This document shows, in pieces, positions 1 to 9,546 of a DNA stretch of 52,196 bases. The first letter of the stretch is position 1. Every line of letters begins with the position of its first letter. Source of the stretch: Candidatus Saganbacteria bacterium CG08_land_8_20_14_0_20_45_16 (GTDB lineage Bacteria > Margulisbacteria > WOR-1 > O2-12-FULL-45-9); the NCBI GenBank assembly GCA_002774365.1, contig PEYM01000002.1, forward strand, positions 1 through 52,196, in the 5' to 3' direction. The notes beneath the pieces are model-generated. The model did no database searches, was not told the DNA's origin, and worked only from the letters and a program-made list of their open reading frames with translations. The position numbers and the translations under genes were made by a program.

Positions 1-60
1 CATTTTCACTTTGCCCAATCCGGACATTATCACGTTGCTGCTACATTAAATTTTTAAGGC

Positions 61-88
61 TTGACAAAGCAAAGCTGTGTGCTAAAAT
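61..88 (+). promoter_or_regulatory. sigma70-type promoter of the pilin gene
   Basis: TTGACA at 61-66 and TAAAAT at 83-88 are separated by 16 bp. This is close to consensus and should start transcription near 95, just before the strong ribosome-binding site AAGGAGGTGAG at 98-108. The leader is therefore about 20 nt. Confidence 0.7.
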
Positions 89-115
89 TTTGGCACAAGG
101 AGGTGAGAGATTAAC

Positions 116-490
116 ATGAAAAAAGGTTTTACTTTAATTGAGTTGGTTATGGTGATCGTTATTTTGGGCATTTTAGCTGCGACGGCTTTGCCTAGGTTTA
201 TTGATCTATCCACAAAGGCCCAAGAAAATGCGACCAAAGGCGCGCTTGGAGGGATCAGGGCAGCGATTGCGATTAAATATGCCAGTGAAGCGGCCAATGG
301 TAATGCTGCTTTTCCAGCCAGTATTTATGAATCATTGTTTGGCGACAGTAAGATCCCAGCTGAACCGTACAGTAATAATAGCGGAGTTACGGTTACTTCT
401 GGACCACCAACTGCTGATGGAACAGGTTGGTTATATGACAGTTCGACAGGGCAGGTTTGGGTAAATGACAGTGATTACGCATCTTACTAG
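116..490 (+). CDS. type IV pilin-like prepilin (class III signal peptide)
   Basis: The protein has 124 aa and begins MKKGFTLIEL, the prepilin peptidase signature: short basic leader, cleavage after Gly4, Phe1 and Glu5 of the mature chain, then a hydrophobic N-terminal helix (VMVIVILGILAATALPRF). Such proteins are exported, cleaved and N-methylated by a PilD-like peptidase and assembled into type IV pili or type II secretion pseudopili. The rest is a short globular domain ending in a WLYDSSTGQVWVN beta segment, as in minor pilins and pseudopilins. It has its own promoter, a strong ribosome-binding site and a terminator, so it is monocistronic. Major pilin, minor pilin and GspG-like pseudopilin cannot be told apart here. 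Confidence 0.85.
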   Translation: MKKGFTLIELVMVIVILGILAATALPRFIDLSTKAQENATKGALGGIRAAIAIKYASEAANGNAAFPASIYESLFGDSKIPAEPYSNNSGVTVTSGPPTADGTGWLYDSSTGQVWVNDSDYASY

Positions 491-517
491 TTACTAGTAA
501 CTTTTTTAATTGACGCA

Positions 518-554
518 GGCTCTATTCCAGGTACTTGGAATAGAGCCTTTTCTT
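518..554 (+). terminator. rho-independent terminator after the pilin gene
   Basis: A perfect 12-bp stem (GGCTCTATTCCA at 518-529 with its complement at 536-547) and a 6-nt loop are followed by TTTTCTT. A second small palindrome, AGTTACTAGTAACT at 489-502, overlaps the stop codon and runs into a T-tract, and could act as a weak first terminator. Confidence 0.8.
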
Positions 555-586
555 ATGCTAGATTCTTAAGGAGAAACGTAACGATT

Positions 587-617
587 GAGGGCAATGGCCC
601 TCACCCCAGACAAGCTA
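587..617. repeat. partial copy of a CCCTCACCCC palindromic element
   Basis: A hairpin (GAGGGC / GCCCTC, 587-602) overlaps the string CCCTCACCCCAGACAAG (598-614). The same 17 bases recur at 10531-10547, and CCTCACCCC recurs inside a gene at 35926. Only the first half of the element is present here, between the pilin terminator and the YfhO operon. Confidence 0.5.
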
Positions 618-651
618 ATGTTTTGGGATCAATGAGCGAAGGACAATTATA

Positions 652-3057
652 ATGAAAAAGACAAGTTGGAACAATCTCTTTGTTTTTTTGTTCTTTTTGG
701 GGGGTTCCTTACTCTGGTTCTATAAAGAGGCTTTTCAAGGACGTCTTTTTTGTTTTAGTGACCTGACTTTTTATTTTTACCCTTATCGCTATTTTATGGT
801 GGAGTGCCTAAAGCAGGGCGTTATCCCGCTCTGGAACCCAAATTTGCTGCTGGGCTATCCATTTTTGGCAACCTTGCAGACTGGTTTTTTTTATCCTCTC
901 TCCTTGCTCTATTTGTTGCTGCCTTTTGATTTGGCTTTTAATTGGTTTTTGCTTTTACACTATCCCTTAGCGGCATTTTTTATGTACCTCTTAGCCCGCG
1001 ACCTAAAGCGATCTCTAGCCGCGGCTAGTGCCAGTGGCCTGGTCTTTGCCTTTTGCGGTTATTCCCTGTCGGTCTTACACATGCCGACTACTTTGGCCTC
1101 AATCATTTGGGTCCCGCTGGTTTTGTTAACTTTTAGAAAATTGCTGGCTGGCCCAGCTGCAGCCCTTTGGTCAACTGGTTTAAGATTGATTTTGTTTGCC
1201 CTAACTTTAACCCTGGTCTTTCTTGGCGGCGAGCCAACCATTAGTTATTGCACGCTGCTTTTATTGCTTGGATATCTGCTTATCTTTGATCTGCCGCAAT
1301 TTTGGCGCGGCCTTGGTTACCTAATAGCTGGCTGGTGCTTGAGCGCGGCCTTGGCGGCTGTCCAGTTATTGCCTTTTTTGGAATTGCTGGCTCACTCATC
1401 TCGTCTTAGTGGTCTGACTTTTACTGAAGCTGCTTATTTTTCCCTTGAACCCAGAAAGCTGCTTGAGTTTTTGCTGCCTTATTTTTTTCATTTGACAGAG
1501 TTCCCATGGGTAGAGACAGGCTGGCTTAAGGTTCCATATTTGGGGATTGTGCCACTGACCTTGGCCTTGCTGGCCTTGCTATTTCATCAGGACAGGCGGC
1601 GTTGGTTGCTAGTTGGGGCGGCTTTGCTCTTATTGCTCGTGATTGGCGGCTCTTATTCGCCCATACCGCTTTATGCTCTTTTGTTCAAGTATGTTCCTGG
1701 CTTTGGCTTTTTTCGCTATCCGATCAAGTTTGTTTTTTTACTGGTCTTTTTACTGGCCGTAGCAGTTGGCTTTGCCCTGGACTTGCTCTGGCAGCTTGGG
1801 CCCAGACTAAAAAAAGGCCTAGAGATTATTTTGCTGGGCTGGCTGGTGTTATTTGGCCTGTCTCTTTGCTTAGCCAAGCAACCAGTGGTTTTTTGGCTTT
1901 TGCTGCAACCTCTTTTTAGTCAAGAAATTTCCCAGGGGCTAACGCCTTATCTAACTCAAATTACAGTGCCGCGCGATCTAGCTAATCTTTTGCTTAGCCA
2001 AGCCCTGGTTTTAGTTTTGCTTTTTTGGGCTTGGGTTGGGGCTGGGCGGCTGGTCCGTCGGCCTTTTTTTCTGGCTGGCTTGGTGGCGCTCATTTTTTTC
2101 GATCTTTTCTCAGCCAATGCTAACAGTAACTTAGTCGTTAACCAGTCTGAATATAAAATTGTTCCGCCGAATGTGTTGCGGCTAAAGCAGGACCAATCGC
2201 TTTTTAGATGTTTTGCTAGCCCACGCCTTTATTTCAAGGCCCGCAGCGAAACAGTGAATGATTTTTACCATTATCCGCTAGCGTTAGCCGCCTTGAGAAA
2301 TCGGCTCTGTCCTAATCAGAATATGCTCTTTGGCCTGGTCCAGGTGGATGGTTATGAGTCTATCCGCGGGGTTGACCAGGAGGAGATGATCAAAAGAATT
2401 GCTTTGCTAGACAGGCTTGACCAGACCCGCGTCCTTGATTTGCTTAACATTAAATACCTTGTGACTGCTGGCCGGCTGGCCCAGCCAGGTTATAAGCTGG
2501 TTAGTTATAACCCAAAAGATGCCAAAGGGACCCCGATTTTTCTATATGAAAATCAGCATGTTTTGCCGCGGGCTTTCTTGGTCAAACAGGCCAGAATTAT
2601 TAAGGACCGCAGGAAAATTTTAGCCTATCTTTTTAGCAACCAGTTTGAGCCTCAGCGCGAGGTGATTTTAGAAGCTGATCCGCATCAGGCTATTGACCAA
2701 GCAAAGCCCAATGGCTTATCAGATCAAGTGCTGGTCAAAGAGTACTCGCCTAATAGGGTCAGGCTTGAGGTTGTATCTTCTCAAGACCAGTTTTTGTTTT
2801 TGAGCGATTGGTATTATCCTGGCTGGCAAGCAACAGTTGCTGGCCAGCCGGTCGTGATCAGGCGGGCGAATTATATGTTCCGGGCAATTAGGGTGGGGCC
2901 AGGCAGGCAGACTGTGGAATTTGTCTATCGGCCAGCTTCTTTTATTGTTGGGGCAGCGATCTCTCTGTTGACCTGGCTGGGAATGGTGTTTTGGCTGGCC
3001 TTGGGTTGGTGGCGCCTGGCTCGTGCCAAGGAGAGTGTTATAATAAAAGGGCCATGA
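652..3057 (+). CDS. YfhO-family polytopic membrane protein (first tandem copy)
   Basis: The protein has 801 aa with roughly a dozen or more hydrophobic segments and a C-terminal soluble domain. The N-terminal loop (FSDLTFYFYPYRYF ... PLWNPNLLLGYPFLATLQTGFFYPLSLLY) and the C-terminal block (LFLSDWYYPGWQATVAG) are hallmarks of the bacterial YfhO family. These are membrane proteins of GT-C-like architecture linked to glycosylation of cell-surface polymers (in Gram-positives, YfhO decorates lipoteichoic acid). GAAGGA lies about 10 nt before the ATG. The stop overlaps the start of the next gene (ATGA), and the next protein is a paralogue. The substrate is unknown; with a GT2 gene two places downstream, a polyprenyl-phosphate-sugar donor is likely (inference). 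Confidence 0.75.
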   Translation: MKKTSWNNLFVFLFFLGGSLLWFYKEAFQGRLFCFSDLTFYFYPYRYFMVECLKQGVIPLWNPNLLLGYPFLATLQTGFFYPLSLLYLLLPFDLAFNWFLLLHYPLAAFFMYLLARDLKRSLAAASASGLVFAFCGYSLSVLHMPTTLASIIWVPLVLLTFRKLLAGPAAALWSTGLRLILFALTLTLVFLGGEPTISYCTLLLLLGYLLIFDLPQFWRGLGYLIAGWCLSAALAAVQLLPFLELLAHSSRLSGLTFTEAAYFSLEPRKLLEFLLPYFFHLTEFPWVETGWLKVPYLGIVPLTLALLALLFHQDRRRWLLVGAALLLLLVIGGSYSPIPLYALLFKYVPGFGFFRYPIKFVFLLVFLLAVAVGFALDLLWQLGPRLKKGLEIILLGWLVLFGLSLCLAKQPVVFWLLLQPLFSQEISQGLTPYLTQITVPRDLANLLLSQALVLVLLFWAWVGAGRLVRRPFFLAGLVALIFFDLFSANANSNLVVNQSEYKIVPPNVLRLKQDQSLFRCFASPRLYFKARSETVNDFYHYPLALAALRNRLCPNQNMLFGLVQVDGYESIRGVDQEEMIKRIALLDRLDQTRVLDLLNIKYLVTAGRLAQPGYKLVSYNPKDAKGTPIFLYENQHVLPRAFLVKQARIIKDRRKILAYLFSNQFEPQREVILEADPHQAIDQAKPNGLSDQVLVKEYSPNRVRLEVVSSQDQFLFLSDWYYPGWQATVAGQPVVIRRANYMFRAIRVGPGRQTVEFVYRPASFIVGAAISLLTWLGMVFWLALGWWRLARAKESVIIKGP

Positions 3058-5318
3058 TCAAACAAGAGAATATTTTTGCCTTTTTGTTCTTTCTGCTCTT
3101 AACTATTTTATTCTTTGGCCGGTTCCTTTCTGGTCAAGAGGTCTTGGCCTATAAAGACTTATCGCGTTATTTTTATCCGCTTAAATATTTGATGGTGGCC
3201 CAGGTCAAGAGCGGCCATTTCCCACTCTGGAACCCTTATATTTTTTGCGGATTTCCTTTGCTCGCTACGCTGCAAGTGGGCTGCTTTTATCCCTTGAGCT
3301 TAATTTTCTATTTATTGCCTTTTAAGCTAGCCTTTAATTATTTTACTATCTTGCATTATTTTTTGGCAGCTTCGTTTATGTATCTTTTGCTGCGCCATTA
3401 TGCGTTAGGTTTTGCCAGTGCCCTGTTTGGCGGGATTGTTTTTGCTTTCTCTGGATATTTGCTTTCGGTTTCAAACATGAACACCTCACTGGCCGCGGTC
3501 ACTTGGTTGCCATTGGTAGTGCTGTGGGCTGATCGCTTATTTGCTTGTTTTTCTTGGGGCAATTTGCTGGTTTTAGCTGTTTTGCTGGCTGTCCAGTTCT
3601 TGGGTGGTGAGCCCACGATAATTTATGTTACCCTGTTTTTCCTTGCTGTTTATGCTGCGGTGGTGGCCCGGTCAAGCCGCGCTTATATTTTAAGCCTGGG
3701 GCGTTTGGTCCTGGCTGGTCTGATTGGTTTGGGGTTAGTCGCGGTTCAGCTTTTTCCTTTTCTGGAGTTGACCCGTTATTCAGATCGTCTGGTTCGGACA
3801 GCTTTTGACCTTGTAACTTTTCGTTCTTTTCCACCACGGGAGCTTTTGACTTTTGTTTTTCCCTATTTTTTTGGCAACCTGACCCGTTTTGGCGGCTATG
3901 GTGAAACGCTTTTGGGGCAGATGAACCAGGATTGGTTGATCTCGCCGTATCTAGGCTTATTGCCCCTGCTCTTTGTTGGTTTAGCTTTTTTTAAAGCCAA
4001 GCGCAAACTTTCATTTTTCTTGTTGGGGGTTACTCTTGTTTCTCTCTTGCTGGCTTTTGGCCGCTACACCCCTTTTTACCGGCTGGTTTTTTTGCTGCCT
4101 GGGATTGCTGCGATTCGTTTTCCGGTTAAGTATCTTTTTTTAACGACTTTTTGTTTAACGCTTTTAGCGAGTTTTGGCTTTTCCGCTATGTTGGAAGCAC
4201 TTAATCAAAAGCCAGAGAAGCTGGTTGTTTTTTTGCGTTGGCTTTGGTCGGTAATTATTTTTTTGCTGCTTGTTTTTTTGGCTGCTTATCTGTTGCGCTG
4301 GCAGCTTTTTACTTTTTTGTTGGGCCGCTATCACCAGCTCCCCTTGTTTTTTGTCAATTTGCTGGGCTATCTGGTTGAGTTTAATTTAAGCAGCTTGCTT
4401 TTTGTCTTGCTTTATTTAATTGCCCTGGCCTTGCTCCTTTATTTAGTACTCAAGGGGCGCTTGAAGAAAATACTTTTCTTGGCCTTGCTATTTCTTTTGT
4501 TAATCGCTGACCTTTTTGCCAATGGTTACCCGATCCCGATCGCAGCCAAGGCCTGGGTTTTTGATCAGACCCCGACCAACTTTGCGATCTTGCAAAAAGA
4601 TCCTGGGCTGTTCCGTTTTTTCTATACGCCAGAGCTGGAAGCAGAGGGCCGCTCGATCTATGGCCATGATTACAGCCAGGCTTTGTTCAATACCAAGGAC
4701 AATTTTACTGCTAACTGGCATATTCCTTACGGCTTTTATGATTTTTATGGCTATGAATCAATTAAGCCATGGCAGTTTTTTAAATATTACCAAACTAATT
4801 TTACTAAGGAGAAATTTGCCCAAAACCTTAAGTCCTTATCTTTTTATAATGTGAAATATATTGCTTCAATAGAAAGGTTAAAGTTTTCTAGCTTGAAACT
4901 GCTTCGGCACAAAAAGGCCTATGGTCAAGACCTTTACCTTTATGAGAATACCAAAGTCCTGCCTCGGGCTTATTGCCTTGACGCTCATGGCCGCCCGCAG
5001 CTTAAAGGTGAAAAGGTGATTGTCAAAAAGTACTTACCCGGTGAGATTGAAATTCTGGCAACCCTTGATGGGCCGGGCCATCTGTTTTTGAGCGAGGCTT
5101 ATTATCCTGGCTGGCGTGCCTTGGTCAATGGGGTGGAGGCAAAGATAGAAAAAGGGAACAATTTTTTCATGGCACTGCCGCTGGGCCAAGGGACTTACTC
5201 GATTAAATTTATTTATGATCCGCTCTCCTTTAAGTTGGGCGGACTTATTAGCTTGGCCACTTTACTGATGATCTTGGTGGGCTCGGTTATGAAATACCGG
5301 GTTGGGGGTGTGCGGTGA
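3054..5318 (+). CDS. YfhO-family polytopic membrane protein (second tandem copy)
   Basis: The protein has 754 aa, taking ATG 3054, which overlaps the upstream TGA as ATGA and so implies translational coupling. A longer reading from 2991 would extend into the upstream gene and is not preferred. It shares with its neighbour the block PLWNPYIFCGFPLLATLQVGCFYPLSLIFYLLPFKLAFNYF and the C-terminal LFLSEAYYPGWRALVNG, so the two arose by tandem duplication. Many transmembrane helices are followed by a C-terminal extracytoplasmic domain. Its stop overlaps the following GT2 start (GTGA), completing a three-gene operon. The role is probably sugar transfer to a surface polymer from a lipid-linked donor; the substrate is unknown. 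Confidence 0.75.
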   Translation: MIKQENIFAFLFFLLLTILFFGRFLSGQEVLAYKDLSRYFYPLKYLMVAQVKSGHFPLWNPYIFCGFPLLATLQVGCFYPLSLIFYLLPFKLAFNYFTILHYFLAASFMYLLLRHYALGFASALFGGIVFAFSGYLLSVSNMNTSLAAVTWLPLVVLWADRLFACFSWGNLLVLAVLLAVQFLGGEPTIIYVTLFFLAVYAAVVARSSRAYILSLGRLVLAGLIGLGLVAVQLFPFLELTRYSDRLVRTAFDLVTFRSFPPRELLTFVFPYFFGNLTRFGGYGETLLGQMNQDWLISPYLGLLPLLFVGLAFFKAKRKLSFFLLGVTLVSLLLAFGRYTPFYRLVFLLPGIAAIRFPVKYLFLTTFCLTLLASFGFSAMLEALNQKPEKLVVFLRWLWSVIIFLLLVFLAAYLLRWQLFTFLLGRYHQLPLFFVNLLGYLVEFNLSSLLFVLLYLIALALLLYLVLKGRLKKILFLALLFLLLIADLFANGYPIPIAAKAWVFDQTPTNFAILQKDPGLFRFFYTPELEAEGRSIYGHDYSQALFNTKDNFTANWHIPYGFYDFYGYESIKPWQFFKYYQTNFTKEKFAQNLKSLSFYNVKYIASIERLKFSSLKLLRHKKAYGQDLYLYENTKVLPRAYCLDAHGRPQLKGEKVIVKKYLPGEIEILATLDGPGHLFLSEAYYPGWRALVNGVEAKIEKGNNFFMALPLGQGTYSIKFIYDPLSFKLGGLISLATLLMILVGSVMKYRVGGVR

Positions 5319-6010
5319 AGCTTTCTTGTTTTTTCCCAATGTATAATGAAGCGGCAAATATCAAGGCAGTGGTTGCTTCTGCTGTCTCTGTTTTGGCTAA
5401 AAGCAGCCAGGAGTTTGAGGTCATTATTGTTAATGATGGGAGTAGTGACCGCACCCAAGTGATTGCCGAGGAGCTGGCGAAAAATGACCCTAGGATCAAA
5501 GTGGTCAATCATGCGGCCAACCAAGGCTATGGCGCGGCGCTGCGCTCAGGCTTTGCTGCTTGCCAACATGAAATTATTTTTCAATGTGATGGCGATAATC
5601 AGTACCAGTTAGCAGAACTCAAACTGCTCTTGCCTTATTTAAATGATTATGATTTTGTGATTGGATATCGGCTTAAGCGGGCCGACCCTTTTTACAGGGT
5701 CCTGGAGGCGCTCTGGTACCGTTTTTTGCTTTTAGTCTTGTTTCGTTTAAATTTACGCGACACTAATTGTGCTTTTAAGCTCTTTAAAAAGAGTATTCTT
5801 GAGCAGTTAAAGCTTGAGTCTAATGGGGCAATTATTAATGGCGAAGTCTTTGTTAAAGCGAGAAAATTTGGGTTTACTAATATTAAGCAAGTGGGGGTCC
5901 ATCACTATCCCCGGCCCAAAGGGGCGCAAACAGGGGCCAAGCCTCGGGTCTTGCTTGAAGCTCTAGCTTCTATTTTGCGATTGTGGTGGCAGGGACGTAG
6001 TTGTCAATAG
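5315..6010 (+). CDS. GT2 glycosyltransferase, polyprenyl-phosphate sugar transferase type
   Basis: The protein has 231 aa and starts with GTG at 5315, overlapping the upstream stop. The GT-A fold motifs are present: FFPMYNEAANI at the N-terminus, VNDGSSDRT, NQGYGAALRSGF, and a DGD metal-binding motif in FQCDGDNQYQ. The C-terminal TNCAFKLFKKS and the FVKARKFGF region are typical of DPM1/GtrB-like enzymes that make undecaprenyl-phosphate sugars. It lacks the C-terminal transmembrane pair of GtrB. Coupled to two YfhO proteins, it plausibly makes the lipid-linked sugar they use. The 3' end overlaps the convergent gene by 41 bp. Confidence 0.8.
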   Translation: MKLSCFFPMYNEAANIKAVVASAVSVLAKSSQEFEVIIVNDGSSDRTQVIAEELAKNDPRIKVVNHAANQGYGAALRSGFAACQHEIIFQCDGDNQYQLAELKLLLPYLNDYDFVIGYRLKRADPFYRVLEALWYRFLLLVLFRLNLRDTNCAFKLFKKSILEQLKLESNGAIINGEVFVKARKFGFTNIKQVGVHHYPRPKGAQTGAKPRVLLEALASILRLWWQGRSCQ

Positions 6011-6524
6011 CTTGTTTAAGCATGGCTGGATTGTGGGCAAACCAATCTTCAAGTAAACGGGCAACGGTAAAGGCTGTCTGAATATCCTCCATTACAGTAG
6101 GGATCTCTTCTTGCTTGTCTATATCGGCCATATTTTTGCAATTTTCTGATATCAAGAAATTTAAATTGCTTTCTAAGGCAACTATTCTGTTGCTGAGATA
6201 GTCTGTTAAAGCATCAATATTTGCTAATTCTGCTACTGATGAATAACGAGGGCCGTCCTCCCCAATTCCATAAGTAGCTAAATCTTGCAACAAGGCCTCT
6301 TCTGTTTTTTGGGGATTGTTGCAATATTTGACAAATTTAGCTCCCTTGATCTCGGCTTGCAAAGTTTTTAAGATCTCAAACATGGTCTGCTTGGGCCCTT
6401 TTGTCACGAAGCTGCCTTTGTTTCTGGCTTGGTGCAAGAGGGTAAAGAGTAAGCACTGGGTTGATCTATGAAAAACTGGTGGCAAAGGAATTGTTTTAAT
6501 TCTTTGAATGTTGCTAATTGCCAT
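5970..6524 (-). CDS. hypothetical protein, 184 aa
   Basis: The family is not recognised. The protein is soluble and predicted largely helical, with a Leu/Ala/Glu-rich centre and no signal peptide or clear catalytic motif. AGGAAGGAG lies about 10 nt upstream of the ATG, which supports translation. It is convergent with the GT2 gene (41-bp overlap) and divergent from proS. No function can be assigned. Confidence 0.55.
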   Translation of the reverse strand: MAISNIQRIKTIPLPPVFHRSTQCLLFTLLHQARNKGSFVTKGPKQTMFEILKTLQAEIKGAKFVKYCNNPQKTEEALLQDLATYGIGEDGPRYSSVAELANIDALTDYLSNRIVALESNLNFLISENCKNMADIDKQEEIPTVMEDIQTAFTVARLLEDWFAHNPAMLKQAIDNYVPATTIAK

Positions 6525-6600
6525 TTGTTTTATGCTCCTTCCTACAAGCTAATATCTTCTCTTTCCTTCATAAATTTCACTTTTAATGCGGCTATTTTTG

Positions 6601-6609
6601 TGATATAAT
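6601..6609 (+). promoter_or_regulatory. extended -10 promoter upstream of proS-purF-purM
   Basis: TGATATAAT (6601-6609) is a perfect TATAAT with the TGn extension; the -35 region is poor. Unlike many promoters in this window it lies 45 nt before the start codon, leaving a leader that carries GGGGAGG at about 6634-6640. Confidence 0.6.
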
Positions 6610-6654
6610 AAAGGTTGATCGAGGCCGTATTTTGGGGAGGCAGAGCTAATTTAG

Positions 6655-7908
6655 ATGAAGTTTTCGCAATTGGTGGCGCCAACGCTTCGAGAAGACCCTG
6701 CAGAGGCCGAGATTGTATCCCACAAATTATTACTTCGCGCGGGTTTTATTCGCAAACTGGCTACCGGCGTCTACACTTACTTACCCCTTGGTTTAAAAGT
6801 CTTAAATAATGTTACCCGGGTTGTTCGCGAAGAAATGGACCGTGCTGGAGCCCAAGAAATCTTTATGCCGGTTCTGCAGCCAGCTGAGCTCTGGCAGGAG
6901 ACTGGCCGTTGGAAACAGTATGGTAAAGAACTTTTTCGGATCAAAGACCGACACGAGCGCGATTTTTGCCTGGGCCCAACGCACGAAGAGGTCATTACTG
7001 ACCTAGTTAAAAATTCAATCAATTCATACCGTAGTTTGCCGGTCACTCTTTATCAAATCCAGACCAAATTTCGTGATGAGATCCGCCCGCGTTTTGGCTT
7101 AATGCGCGGCCGTGAATTTATGATGAAGGATGCTTACAGTTTCCACCCTAATGAAGCTGATCTTGACCGTGAATATCAAAATATGCACCAGACCTATTGT
7201 CGGATTTTTGAGCGCTTGGGCCTGAAGTTTAGGGTAGTTGAAGCGGCGGCTGGTTTGATTGGCGGCGGTTATTCCCAAGAGTTTATGGTCTTGGCCGAAA
7301 CAGGCGAAGATGAGATTTTTTGCTGCCAGGCTTGTGATTACGCGGCCAGTCGCGAGTTGCTCGAGGCTAATGTTTGCCCCAAGTGTGGGAGCAGCAAATA
7401 TGAGCTGATCCGCGGGATTGAGGTTGGCCATATTTTTAAGCTCGGCACTAAGTATTCTTCAAAAATGAAGTGTGTTTATGTTGATGAGAACAATCAAGAA
7501 CAGCCAATGGTCATGGGCTGCTACGGGATTGGGGTGGCCAGAACAGCTCAAGCTGCGATTGAGCAGAACCATGATAAAGATGGCATTATTTGGCCCATGC
7601 CCCTAGCGCCTTATAAAATAGCCGTAGTTCCTGTAAACATTGAGGAAACTGAGCAGCGGGAAGTGGCGGAAAAATTGTATAGGGCGATGAGCGGTGAGGG
7701 GGGCGGGGTGAGCGTGCTTTTTGACGATCGAGACAAGCGGATTGGGGCCAAGCTCAAAGATATTGATCTGATTGGGATCCCGATCAAAGTGATTGTTGGT
7801 CCCAAAGGTTTAAAAGAGGGTAAGGTTGAGGTTAAGTGGCGCCGCGACGGCAAAACCGAGCTGGTCGCCAAGGAAAAGGTAGTGGAATGGTTAGCACAAT
7901 CCCTTTAG
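6655..7908 (+). CDS. proS: prolyl-tRNA synthetase, short form without the editing domain
   Basis: This enzyme charges tRNA-Pro with proline. Class II motifs are clear: the N-terminal [16 protein letters not shown], motif 2 around [25 protein letters not shown], motif 3 in [18 protein letters not shown], and a C-terminal anticodon-binding domain ([11 protein letters not shown]). At 417 aa it is far shorter than the usual ~570 aa bacterial enzyme. The roughly 180-residue INS editing domain between CDYAA and GIEVGHIF is replaced by about 20 residues carrying C224-X2-C227 and C241-X2-C244, a possible zinc knuckle. Mischarged Ala-tRNA-Pro would then need trans-editing. The gene overlaps purF by 22 bp. 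Confidence 0.95.
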   Translation: MKFSQLVAPTLREDPAEAEIVSHKLLLRAGFIRKLATGVYTYLPLGLKVLNNVTRVVREEMDRAGAQEIFMPVLQPAELWQETGRWKQYGKELFRIKDRHERDFCLGPTHEEVITDLVKNSINSYRSLPVTLYQIQTKFRDEIRPRFGLMRGREFMMKDAYSFHPNEADLDREYQNMHQTYCRIFERLGLKFRVVEAAAGLIGGGYSQEFMVLAETGEDEIFCCQACDYAASRELLEANVCPKCGSSKYELIRGIEVGHIFKLGTKYSSKMKCVYVDENNQEQPMVMGCYGIGVARTAQAAIEQNHDKDGIIWPMPLAPYKIAVVPVNIEETEQREVAEKLYRAMSGEGGGVSVLFDDRDKRIGAKLKDIDLIGIPIKVIVGPKGLKEGKVEVKWRRDGKTELVAKEKVVEWLAQSL

Positions 7909-9299
7909 ACGATAAACCCAAAGAGGCTTGCGGGGTCTACGGTATTTTTTCTTTTAATGGCGAGCCTTTGGCCAAGTTGGTTTATTACGGGCTTTATGCT
8001 TTGCAGCACCGTGGCCAAGAATCAGCTGGTATTTACACCTCAAATGGCCAACAGCTTCAAGGGAAGGTTGGCATGGGCTTGGTCAACATGATCTTTAATG
8101 AGGAAAACCTTAAAGAGCTCAAAGGCAATATTGCTTTGGGCCATGTTCGCTACTCCACTACGGGTTCTTCGATTCTAGCTAATGCTCAGCCAGTGGTGAT
8201 GACCACCAAATACGGGCCAATTGCCTTGGTTCACAATGGCAATCTTATTAATACCGCGGATTTGCGGGCAGAACTGCCTAACCATAAATGGCAGAGCACA
8301 AATGATACAGAGGTTATTGCCGCCCACATTGCGAACTCCAGCGCACCCAACCTTCAGGCAGCGATCATTGAGACATTAAACAAATGTCGAGGCGCGTTTT
8401 CGCTGGGAATTATGAGCCTAGACACGCTTTTTGCGGTGCGTGATCCGCATGGTATTAGGCCGTTATCTGTTGGCAAGCTCAAAGATGCTTATGTGATTGC
8501 CTCGGAAACCTGCGCGCTTGATGTGGTGGGCGCTGAATTTGTGCGTGATGTATCGGCCGGCGAATTGGTCATTATTAATAAAGATGGCTTGCAGTCCAAG
8601 ACTTGGGCCAGGGGCGTGGACGAGGCTTTGTGTGTTTTTGAGTTTATTTATTTTGCCAGGCCAGACAGTGTGATTAATGGCCGCAGTTTTCATGATGTTA
8701 GGGTTAACTTGGGTAAGTACCTGGCCAAAGAGCAGTCGGTTGACGCTGAAATGGTTATTGCTGTGCCTGATTCTGGCATTCCCGCAGCTATTGGCTTTGC
8801 TAAGGAATCAGGGATTCCTTTTACCGAAGGGTTGATTAAAAACCGCTACATTGGCCGGACTTTTATCCAGCCAACCCAAGCCATGAGGGAAATTGGAGTG
8901 CGTATGAAATTAAACCCGATCAGGGACTCTGTGCGCGGGAAAAAGCTGGTGCTGATCGATGATTCAATTGTCAGAGGCACGACCTCAAGGCAGATCGTCA
9001 GGCTCTTGCGGGAAAATGGGGCCAGGGAAGTCCATGTGCGGGTCTCTTCTCCGCCAATTATGTACCCTTGTTTTTACGGTATTGATACGTCGACCCGGGC
9101 AGAATTGATTGCGGCCAACTTATCGATTGAAGGGATCAGAAAATACATTGAGGCTGATAGCTTAGGTTATTTATCGCTCAGGAGCTTAGCCAAAGCTATT
9201 AACTTGCCTAGGGATCGGTTATGCATGGCGTGTCTTAATGGTGATTATCCAGTGAAGCTGCCAGAGAAATTAGAGAGCTTAAAGTTATTTTTTGAATAA
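7887..9299 (+). CDS. purF: amidophosphoribosyltransferase (Fe-S type)
   Basis: This enzyme catalyses the first committed step of purine synthesis: PRPP plus glutamine gives phosphoribosylamine. Start ATG 7887 is inside the proS end. A longer reading from 7836 would only add antisense-like sequence. The product is 470 aa. A 14-residue propeptide precedes C15 of ACGVYGIF, the Ntn-hydrolase nucleophile. [10 protein letters not shown] and HVRYSTTG form the glutaminase site. [12 protein letters not shown] is the PRPP-binding loop. Cysteines in MYPCFYG and [12 protein letters not shown] match the [4Fe-4S] ligands of the Bacillus-type enzyme. It is the first gene of a pur cluster with purM and purN. 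Confidence 0.95.
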   Translation: MVSTIPLDDKPKEACGVYGIFSFNGEPLAKLVYYGLYALQHRGQESAGIYTSNGQQLQGKVGMGLVNMIFNEENLKELKGNIALGHVRYSTTGSSILANAQPVVMTTKYGPIALVHNGNLINTADLRAELPNHKWQSTNDTEVIAAHIANSSAPNLQAAIIETLNKCRGAFSLGIMSLDTLFAVRDPHGIRPLSVGKLKDAYVIASETCALDVVGAEFVRDVSAGELVIINKDGLQSKTWARGVDEALCVFEFIYFARPDSVINGRSFHDVRVNLGKYLAKEQSVDAEMVIAVPDSGIPAAIGFAKESGIPFTEGLIKNRYIGRTFIQPTQAMREIGVRMKLNPIRDSVRGKKLVLIDDSIVRGTTSRQIVRLLRENGAREVHVRVSSPPIMYPCFYGIDTSTRAELIAANLSIEGIRKYIEADSLGYLSLRSLAKAINLPRDRLCMACLNGDYPVKLPEKLESLKLFFE

Positions 9300-9317
9300 G
9301 AAGGGGAGGTGAAAAAA

Positions 9318-9515
9318 ATGGAAAATTGCAGTTCTTTCCCAAAATGCACTCAATGTGACAAGGGGCAAATGTTGCCGCTGTCTGATTTTTCCAATAATTC
9401 GGTTGCGATCAGATATAAAGCGTGGGCCTGTACCAACAGGGAGTGCCGTTTCTTTGTTGTCCTTAGAGGTGGAGATGTTTATTACGGTACCGCAACGTCA
9501 GAAGCAGCCAGATAA
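9318..9515 (+). CDS. small zinc-ribbon-like protein between purF and purM
   Basis: The protein has 65 aa from ATG 9318, placed 9 nt after AGGGGAGG. A GTG at 9309 would overlap that ribosome-binding site and is rejected. Cysteines occur as NCSSFPKCTQC in the N-terminal half and CTNREC in the C-terminal half, enough for one zinc site. The rest is short beta-rich sequence (FFVVLRGGDVYYG). The family is not recognised. Tight placement between purF and purM suggests co-expression with purine synthesis, but nothing in the sequence gives a role. Confidence 0.6.
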   Translation: MENCSSFPKCTQCDKGQMLPLSDFSNNSVAIRYKAWACTNRECRFFVVLRGGDVYYGTATSEAAR

Positions 9516-9546
9516 GTTTTAAGTTTAACTAGGAGGGTTGAGAGAT

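Noticed and set aside
2991-3053. Longer N-terminus for the second YfhO-like protein
   Set aside because: It would overlap the upstream gene by 67 bp and adds residues absent from the paralogue; ATG 3054 gives the standard ATGA overlap.
7836-7886. Longer N-terminus for PurF
   Set aside because: It would displace the catalytic cysteine far from a normal propeptide; ATG 7887 leaves a 14-residue propeptide.
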